Source of the DNA: Methylobrevis pamukkalensis
GTDB lineage: Bacteria > Pseudomonadota > Alphaproteobacteria > Rhizobiales > Pleomorphomonadaceae
DNA length: 42,917 bases
Direction of reading: 5' to 3'
Assembly (NCBI RefSeq): GCF_001720135.1
Contig: NZ_MCRJ01000022.1
Location: 1 to 42,917, forward strand
Shown: one piece after another, positions 37,295-42,917 of the stretch
How the letters are laid out: every line of letters begins with the position of its first letter
Numbering within the stretch: position 1 is the stretch's first letter
Position numbers and translations under genes: made by a program
Notes under the pieces: generated by a model
Databases searched by the model: none
Told to the model about the DNA's origin: nothing
Seen by the model: the letters and a program-made list of their open reading frames with translations, nothing else

Positions 37295-38386
37295 GGATCA
37301 CCCTGAAACGCGGGCTGATCGGCCTTGCCGGCCTCCTTGTTCTCGGCGCCCTCTATGCGTGGTCCGGCCTCTTCAACGTCGCCGCCTCCTCGGGACACTG
37401 GGCCATCACCAACTGGGCCCTGCACTGGGTGATGGGGAATTCGGTGGAACTGCGCGCGCGCTTCGTCGAGCCGCCGCAGGTCAACCTCGACGACCCCGCC
37501 CTCGTCCGCCAGGCCGCCGGCCACTACGAGCAAAGCTGCGCCTTCTGCCATGGCTCGCCGCTGCGCCCCGAGCGGCGCCTGCCGAGCCGGATGACGCCGC
37601 CCGTGCCCAAGCTCGACCGGGCCGCCGAGATCTGGTCGGACGAAGCGCTGTTCTGGATCGTCAAGCACGGCATCAAGTACACGGCGATGCGGCGTGGATC
37701 TCTCAGACGCGCGACGACGAGGTCTGGGCGATGGTCGCCTTCCTCAAGGCACTGCCCGGCATGGAGCCGGAGCGCTACGAGGCGCTCGCCTTCGGCGACG
37801 TCGCGCCGATCCCGGCCGACCTGTCGATGGCGGGCAGCGTGGAGGCCGCGCTGATCAACTGCGCCCGCTGCCATGGCCGGAACGGGGATGATGACGGCGG
37901 CGCTTCCCGCGCCTTGCCGGCCAGAGCGAGGCCTATCTTGCCGCAAGCCTGAAGGCCTTTGCCGAGGGCAAGCGCGAGAGCGGGCCGATGCAGTTCGCAA
38001 CAGCCGGGCTCGACGAGGAGGTGCTGCGCGGCCTCGCCGCCCATTATGCCGCGCAGGTGCCGGCTTCAACGTCCTCCGCGCCTTCGACGCCAGTTCCCTC
38101 GGCATCAGCCTCATCGCAGGACGCGCCCGATGGCGCGACAATCGTCCGCGAGGGGATCTCGTCCAAGGGTGTGCCCGCCTGCGACAGCTGCCACGGCGAC
38201 ACCGGCCGCAATCCGCTGTTTCCCCGCCTCGCCGGCCAGCCGGAGAGCTACCTCGTCGCGCAGTTGAAGCAGCTTCATGAGGGCGGGCGTGGCGGCACGG
38301 CCTACGCCCACCTCATGGAAACCATCGCCGGCCGGCTGTCGGACGAAGAGATCGCCGCGGCGGCGGCGTGGTATGCGTCGCGGTGA
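37291..38386 (+). CDS. Triheme membrane-anchored cytochrome c, two frameshifts as read
   Basis: A c-type cytochrome with one N-terminal anchor helix (LIGLAGLLVLGALYAWSG) and three haem-binding CxxCH sites: CAFCH (codon near 37537), CARCH (near 37860) and CDSCH (near 38180). The last two lie in cytochrome c4-like domains with FPRLAGQ-type repeats and Met ligands; an Ser/Ala/Pro linker separates them. Frames change near 37688-37692 and 37899-37904; the restored length is 365 residues. It probably delivers electrons from the bc1 complex or a periplasmic dehydrogenase to the caa3 oxidase. ATG 37291 overlaps the ctaG stop. Confidence 0.83.
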
Positions 38387-38452
38387 GGGTCCTCCGCCAG
38401 ATCTGACGTCGAAGGGCACGGACCTGTTCACCTGGAGATGCTGCGGCTTTGC

Positions 38453-38582
38453 CCTCGTCCTTCGAGACAGGCGCTTGGCGCCTTCCTCAGGATGAGGGCA
38501 AAGAGCAGCGCCGCAGTCAGAACGCTGAAATCGCGGAGGCCTCATCCTGAGGACGCCCGCAGGGCTGTCTCGAAGGACGAGG
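38453..38582. repeat. Palindromic intergenic repeat
   Basis: Outer arms of 18 bp (38453-38470 and 38565-38582) are perfect inverted copies. Inner arms CCTCAGGATGAGG and CCTCATCCTGAGG (38485-38497, 38540-38552) match as well. This design, with CCTTCGAGAC outside and CCTCAGGATGAGG inside, is a familiar dispersed palindrome in Hyphomicrobiales genomes, which supports the proposed order. It fills most of the 363-bp gap after the cytochrome gene; the rest of that gap (38387-38452, 38583-38749) holds only the hairpin at 38667. Confidence 0.88.
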
Positions 38583-38666
38583 CCGGGCGCACCCATTCAT
38601 CTGCGTTACGACCAGAAGCACCCTCCCCCTTCCGCGATTTGTCCGTCCCGCCCCGATCCCAGAACA

Positions 38667-38700
38667 ATGCCGGCGCCACCCGATCGGGTAGCGCCGGCAT
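38667..38700. terminator. Convergent hairpin terminator
   Basis: ATGCCGGCGC (38667-38676) pairs with GCGCCGGCAT (38691-38700); a further ACCCG/CGGGT pair extends the stem past one mismatch. It is placed between the cytochrome (+) and lipoprotein (-) genes and is followed on + by GATTTG. Confidence 0.6.
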
Positions 38701-38749
38701 GATTTGCATGACCGATTGACCGGGCCTGTCGGCACCGCTCCCGACCGAC

Positions 38750-39037
38750 TTACGGCGTGGTGGGGGCCGGGGTGCTCGGCGACGGGGTCGTTCCGGCCGG
38801 CGGGTTCTCCTGAAGGTCGCCGCCGGTGCCCGTCTCGGGCGTGGGCGAGGTCGGGGCCGGCATCGTCGGTGCGGGATCGGCGGCCGGCGGGGTCGGGGCC
38901 GTGTCCGTCGCCGGAGCGGTCGTGGTCTCGGGCGCCGCGTCACCGGCCGTCGGCGTCGACGCGTCGTCGTTGTCGCTCTCGCCGCAACCGGCGAGCAGGG
39001 CGGCGCACAGGGCCAGCGTGGCAATGGTCGTCTTCAT
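38750..39037 (-). CDS. Thr/Pro-rich low-complexity lipoprotein
   Basis: A 95-residue protein with signal peptide and lipobox LAGC (Cys about 18), followed by GESDNDD and then a tail made almost only of Ala, Pro, Thr and Asp or Glu. Such disordered tails act as spacers in the periplasm or at the surface. The start at ATG 39037 has an AGGAC site. It lies 63 bp after the PQQ sugar dehydrogenase on the same strand and could be co-transcribed with it. Function unknown. Confidence 0.65.
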   Translation of the reverse strand: MKTTIATLALCAALLAGCGESDNDDASTPTAGDAAPETTTAPATDTAPTPPAADPAPTMPAPTSPTPETGTGGDLQENPPAGTTPSPSTPAPTTP

Positions 39038-39100
39038 GAGGCAGGTCCTCCCTTTGTTTGATTGAAAGTCGCACAACTCATGCGATGTATCAGGCACGCG

Positions 39101-40432
39101 TCACCGCGAGGGCACCACGCGCCAGATTCTGTTGCCCACATCGTCGGCGACCAGCAGGGCGCCGTTGCGGTCGACCGCCACGCCCACGGGGCGGCCCAGG
39201 GCCTTCTCGTCCTGGCTCAGGAAGCCGGTCAGGATGTCGCGCGGGGGTCCCGCGGGCTCGCCATTGGCGAACGGCACGAAGATCACCTTGTAGCCGCTGC
39301 GCGGAATCCGGTTCCACGAGCCATGCTGGCCGACGAAGGCGCCGTTCTTCATGTCGGCGCCGAACAGGTCGCCGGTGTTGAAGGTCAGGCCGAGCGAGGC
39401 GGTGTGGGGCCCGAGCGCATAGTCCGGCTTGATGGCACGCGCCACCAGATCGGGATTCTGCGGATCGACCCGCACATCCACATTCTGGCCGTACCAGCTG
39501 TAGGGCCAGCCGTAGAAGCCGCCGTCCTGCACCGAGGTCATGTAGTCGGGCACGAGGTCGGGGCCGATCTCGTCGCGCTCGTTGACGACCACCCACAGTT
39601 CGCCGCTGTCCGGCTGCCACGAGAGGCCGTTGGGATTGCGCAGGCCGGAGGCAAACAGACGCATCTGGCCGGTGGCAAGATCGATCTCGTGCACGGCGGC
39701 CCGGCCCTCTTCCTCCTCCATGCCGTTTTCGGCGACGTTGGAGTTCGAGCCGACGGTGGCGTAGAGCTTCGTGCCGTCGGGGCTGGCAATCACGTCCTTG
39801 GTCCAGTGGTGATTGCGGCCGGCGGGCAGGTCGACGATCTTCTGCGGCGCGGCGGAAATCTCGGTCACGCCCTCCTCGTAGGGAAAGGCGACGATGGCGT
39901 CGGCGTTGGCGACATAGAGCCGGCCATCAAGATAGGCCATGCCGAAGGGCGAATTGAGGCCGGCGAGAAAGGCCGTCTTCGTTTCCGCGATGCCGTCGCC
40001 GTCCTCGTCGCGCAGCAGCGAGATGCGATTGGCGCTTTCAGTCCTGGCGCCCGCCTCGCTCTGGAACAGGCTCATGAAGAAACCGCGGATCGAGAAGCCT
40101 TCTTCCGGCTTGGGCGGCGCGTTGCTTTCGGCCACCAGAATGTCGCCGTTCGGCAGCACGTGCAGCCAGCGCGGATGATCGAGGCCGGCGGCAAATTCGT
40201 TGACGACGAAGCCTTCGGCGGCCGTCGGCATGGTGCCTTCGGGCCACGGCGTCGCTTCGGCGACATTCACCGACGGCACCCATTCGGGACGCGGCTCGGC
40301 CAGCGTCGGGTTCGGTCCGTAGGTCTCGGCGATCGGCACCGTCGCTTCATGGCGCGACAGGTAGACGACGCCGAAGGCGCCGGCGGCGCCCAGCACGATA
40401 AGGACCAGCAACAGAACAAACAGCTTCTTCAC
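39101..40432 (-). CDS. PQQ-dependent sugar dehydrogenase (sorbosone dehydrogenase family)
   Basis: The 443-residue protein has one N-terminal membrane anchor ([22 protein letters not shown]) and a six-bladed propeller of the soluble glucose/aldose/sorbosone dehydrogenase type: [72 protein letters not shown] and the closing [20 protein letters not shown]. It probably oxidises an aldose at the periplasmic face using PQQ and calcium. GTG 40432 is preceded by GGGAGG, so I prefer it to the upstream start at 40483. It faces away from the caa3 block but shares the neighbourhood with gcd. Confidence 0.86.
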   Translation of the reverse strand: MKKLFVLLLVLIVLGAAGAFGVVYLSRHEATVPIAETYGPNPTLAEPRPEWVPSVNVAEATPWPEGTMPTAAEGFVVNEFAAGLDHPRWLHVLPNGDILVAESNAPPKPEEGFSIRGFFMSLFQSEAGARTESANRISLLRDEDGDGIAETKTAFLAGLNSPFGMAYLDGRLYVANADAIVAFPYEEGVTEISAAPQKIVDLPAGRNHHWTKDVIASPDGTKLYATVGSNSNVAENGMEEEEGRAAVHEIDLATGQMRLFASGLRNPNGLSWQPDSGELWVVVNERDEIGPDLVPDYMTSVQDGGFYGWPYSWYGQNVDVRVDPQNPDLVARAIKPDYALGPHTASLGLTFNTGDLFGADMKNGAFVGQHGSWNRIPRSGYKVIFVPFANGEPAGPPRDILTGFLSQDEKALGRPVGVAVDRNGALLVADDVGNRIWRVVPSR

Positions 40433-40743
40433 GCGCACCTCCCTGTCGAGGAGGTAAACAATCGGCGCGGCTTGTTGTTTCACGCCGTGACGCTGGAACG
40501 GCGATTTTTGTCCCGGCCAAGGTGGAGGACGGCATGGCGCGGCCGGGGTGCCGGTGTTTCGGGCCGATGATCTTGCGCCGGTACACCGGATTCAACGCAT
40601 GAGCCGGCCAGATCGAAACAACCTGGCCGGCTCGGACATGCTCGAATTCTGGAACCGGCGCGGATGTCACGCCGCAGGCAGGTCCACCAACCCGGACGCG
40701 GGCCGGACGCAGGAGCGCGACCCGACCCGCCTCGTCCGGATGG
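40433..40743. promoter_or_regulatory. Intergenic region with a hairpin, upstream of the PQQ dehydrogenase
   Basis: These 311 bp separate the ketopantoate-reductase-like gene from the PQQ dehydrogenase, both on the minus strand. A perfect 11-bp stem, GAGCCGGCCAG (40601-40611) and CTGGCCGGCTC (40623-40633) with an 11-base loop, is well placed to end the first transcript, although no T run follows. The promoter of the PQQ gene must lie between 40433 and about 40600. I see nothing coding. Confidence 0.45.
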
Positions 40744-41807
40744 TCACGCCGCGAACGAGCCGCCGCTGAGGATCGTGTCGTTCAGCCGGCCGTCGACGGT
40801 CTGGACCGTGCGGTCGATCTCGGCATTGGGCATGCCGAGCTGATGGGCCACCAGCTTGACCATCAGGTCCACCCGTTCGATGAACGGGGCCCCGCTCGCC
40901 ACCGCGCGCGCCGCCGACGAGGGCTTCAGCAGGCTTTCGGCTGCTTGGCATATTTCTCGAAGGGCACCTGGTCTTCCGGGTCGGCGCCCAGACGGCGCGC
41001 GATGGCGTCCACATGCTCGTAGACCGAGCGCGAGGCCTCGATATCCCCCCACACCGCATCGCGGATCGACTTCGGCTCGCCGGCGGTGATGCAGCGATAG
41101 TTGCCGGTCAGGAGCATCGACCACTTCGCCAGGGGCACGAACAGCGAGTCGAACACCTTGAGCTTGACCGGCACATCCTTGCCGTCGAGCTTCACGGCGT
41201 CGATGTCGGCCTCGAGCTCGCGCAGCAGACGGTTGTGCGCCTCGTCCGCGAACACCGCCGCCTTGAAGTTGGTCGGCAAGCCGACATGCAGCACGTTGGC
41301 CGGCTCGTCGGCGGGGCGGAAGGCCTGCGGATCCGGCGAGCACAGCGACATCAGGCCGGGCTCGAACCGCTCCCACACCTGTGCATTGGTATAGGCCTCG
41401 TCGAGCGCCATGTCCTTCAACGCCGGGATGCGGCGCAGATAGGGCAGCGGCGGCATGTTCATGATCGACACGCAGGGCAGCTTCGCCTCGGCGATCTTGA
41501 TCAGCAGAACCCGGATCGTGTGATTGGCGTATTGCGGCTCCTGCATCGCCAGCCCGACCAGATCGTAGCGCGAGACGTCGATGTCCTCCGGCGCCGCGGC
41601 GTCGAGCTTGCCCGGCAGGTCGCGCGAGAAGATCGAACGGTGTTCGGCCTCGTCGCGCAACTTGATCCGGACCTCGGTTCCGGAGCTGTTGATGAGATCC
41701 GCGGTCTTCTGCCGGCAGACGAGCGTCACGTTGTGACCTGCCATCAGCAATTTGGTGCCCAGCAGAGATCCGTAGGAAGCTCCGAGGATCAGGATGTTAC
41801 GCGCCAT
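40744..41807 (-). CDS. Ketopantoate reductase-like NAD(P)-dependent protein, one frameshift as read
   Basis: The N-terminal Rossmann domain reads NILILGASYGSLLGTKLLMAG, followed by VTLVCR as in the ApbA/PanE superfamily. The family-specific blocks LAMQEPQY, SIMNMPPLPYL, LCSPDPQAFRP, VGLPTNFKAA and PLAKWSMLLTGNYRC follow. The C-terminal helical domain continues in the next frame (ESLLKPSSAARAVASGAPFIERVD) after a one-base loss near 40942-40947; the restored length is 354 residues. It probably reduces a 2-keto acid, but this branch is distinct from classical PanE and the substrate is unknown. The start is taken at ATG 41807; ATG 41819-41822 or farther upstream cannot be excluded. Confidence 0.78.
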
Positions 41808-42138
41808 GTCATCGGTCCACATCTTAAGTAAAGGGGCAGGTTTGTCTTGCGTCATGCTGCAGCGCACACTGTAGATGCACCGGTTTCCGGCAACGTTCGG
41901 GCTCGTCCCGGACGGCTGCGGCGGAAGTCTGACGACATGATCATTGCCCAAGCCGGCGAGCGACTCCAGTCTATTGGCCCGGCAGGGCTTATATGTCGCA
42001 GCGTCGGTTCCCCGGTGCGCCCCGCCCCCTCGCGCGGCGCCGTCGTCGCGCACGGGGCCCGTTTGCGGTCACGACACGGCTGGACTCCGCAGATGCGCCG
42101 CTGGTTATACTGCACGCGGAGCGAGAGGAGAATCTGCC
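41808..42138. promoter_or_regulatory. Divergent region, nothing coding seen
   Basis: About 331 bp separate two divergent genes and should hold both promoters. I see no clear sigma-70 boxes, inverted repeats or RNA motifs; short open frames here lack ribosome sites. Confidence 0.4.
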
Positions 42139-42795
42139 GTGGGTCTGGATCTTGTGGTCGAGGGCTGTGCCAGGGACGGGCATGAGGCCGAATGGCGGCG
42201 GATGGTCGATCGCGCGTTCAGGGGCGATCGGTTGAACGAGGCGGAGATCGAGCGGTTTGCCGAGATCAGCATTCCTCCCTACGAGCGGCTTGGCGCCCCC
42301 CGCGTCGGCCATGACACCGCAGCGGACGACTGGATCGTCGCCGAGAAGAACGCGCGCACCCCGGAAGAGGTTGCGGCCGTCCTGCGCGAATTTCACGGAT
42401 ACCATGTCCTCGACCTGCTGACGTCGGACGGCTTGCCCACGTACAGCAACGCCGCGCTCAATGACGAATTGAACGAAACCAGTTTCCGGGGCGAATTCCT
42501 GCGCCTGTGCGGCGACGTCCTTGCCAAGGACCTGATCGATGGCGCCTGGGACCACAAGCTGCCGGACGCGGCGATCGGTTACGGCAAGGCCCTGCTGGAG
42601 GCCGCCGATGCCGCGGCGGCCGGGCATGGTCCGGTCCGGCAACCGCCGAAGCGCGGACTTCTTGCCCGCCTCGGACTGGCACGGCCGGCGCGGGAGCCAT
42701 TGCCGCTCGACAAGCAACTCGCGATCGTTCGCGCCGCAGGCCGGTGGTACGTGTTCTGGGGCGAACGCGGCCACCCGATCCGCGCGTGGTCATGA
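42139..42795 (+). CDS. Hypothetical protein
   Basis: A 218-residue soluble protein without signal peptide or membrane helix. It is acidic in the first half and has a basic, Pro-rich segment (PPKRGLLARLGLARPARE) before the C-terminal RAAGRWYVFWGERGHP. GTG 42139 is chosen because GAGAGGAG lies 9-16 bases upstream; the frame is open to 41944 but without a ribosome site. I do not recognise a family. It is divergent from the ketopantoate-reductase-like gene. Confidence 0.65.
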   Translation: MGLDLVVEGCARDGHEAEWRRMVDRAFRGDRLNEAEIERFAEISIPPYERLGAPRVGHDTAADDWIVAEKNARTPEEVAAVLREFHGYHVLDLLTSDGLPTYSNAALNDELNETSFRGEFLRLCGDVLAKDLIDGAWDHKLPDAAIGYGKALLEAADAAAAGHGPVRQPPKRGLLARLGLARPAREPLPLDKQLAIVRAAGRWYVFWGERGHPIRAWS

Positions 42796-42917
42796 AGAGA
42801 TGAACCCGCATGAGAAGGAACCTACCGTGGCCACCGAGTAATGGTCGCGGCGAGGATAATTGGGGGTGAGACACTTGATGGCAACGCAGGCGTAACCGCG
42901 TCGCGATGCACTTCCAG
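42796..42917. other. Right edge, nothing supported
   Basis: The last 122 bases contain only a 13-codon open frame (42800-42841) and no terminator or recognisable gene start. A gene beginning here would continue outside the window. Confidence 0.4.

Noticed and set aside
3816..40947. Programmed -1 ribosomal frameshifting at the joints.
   Set aside because: The direction would fit, but no slippery heptamers or downstream structures recur, and programmed shifts in thrB, gcvPB (four times) and coxI are unheard of.
42800..42841. 13-codon ORF at the right edge.
   Set aside because: Too short and without independent support.
1..42917. CRISPR arrays, tRNA genes, insertion sequences, prophage or toxin-antitoxin genes.
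   Set aside because: No regularly spaced repeats, cloverleaf-like sequences, transposase or integrase motifs were seen on either strand.

Overview
The window is very G+C-rich and gene-dense. It reads as chromosome of an alphaproteobacterium, most likely Hyphomicrobiales (Rhizobiales). The grounds are the ispH-thrB-rnhA gene order, a tandem glycine riboswitch in front of a split-P glycine cleavage operon, a coxMNOP-like caa3 oxidase cluster, and intergenic palindromes of a type common in that order. I saw no tRNA, rRNA, insertion sequence, integrase, prophage or CRISPR array.

Layout. (1) 1-13.4 kb is a Wzx/Wzy-type exopolysaccharide locus: a WecG/TagA glycosyltransferase, a secreted GH5 glycosidase, a CelD/BcsL-like GNAT protein and an acyltransferase on +; a GINT1-like protein, a GT4 glycosyltransferase, a Wzx flippase and a Wzy polymerase/ligase on -; then a Wzz/GumC-like co-polymerase on + that appears to carry a BY-kinase-like domain without a usable Walker A motif. 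(2) 13.6-18.5 kb is housekeeping: a BDH2-like dehydrogenase, the coupled operon ispH-thrB-rnhA-diacylglycerol kinase-like on -, and a lipoprotein. (3) 18.5-23.6 kb is the glycine cleavage operon: terminator, promoter, tandem glycine riboswitch, then gcvT-gcvH-gcvPA-gcvPB, with a 150-bp palindromic element between the last two. (4) 23.6-28.5 kb holds an XRE-cupin regulator, dps, a 23-residue membrane peptide, a bacterial globin, an ALDH7-type dehydrogenase and an epimerase-like protein. (5) 28.5-29.8 kb encodes an RTX protein. (6) 30-40.4 kb is a periplasmic oxidation and respiration block: membrane PQQ glucose dehydrogenase (gcd), divergent from a caa3 oxidase set (subunit II fused to cytochrome c, fused subunit I-III, a small membrane protein, CtaG, and a triheme cytochrome c), then a Thr/Pro-rich lipoprotein and a second PQQ sugar dehydrogenase. 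(7) The right end has a ketopantoate-reductase-like gene and an unrecognised protein.

Nine genes, several of them housekeeping, are interrupted by 16 inferred frameshifts. Every one corresponds to the loss of a single base, and adding one base per site restores family-length proteins and ATGA overlaps. I therefore read them as probable base-calling deletions and annotate each gene over its full span, giving the joints.

Taken together, the window describes a polysaccharide-producing aerobe that can oxidise sugars in the periplasm and pass electrons to oxygen. The link between the PQQ enzymes and the caa3 cluster is an inference from gene position.
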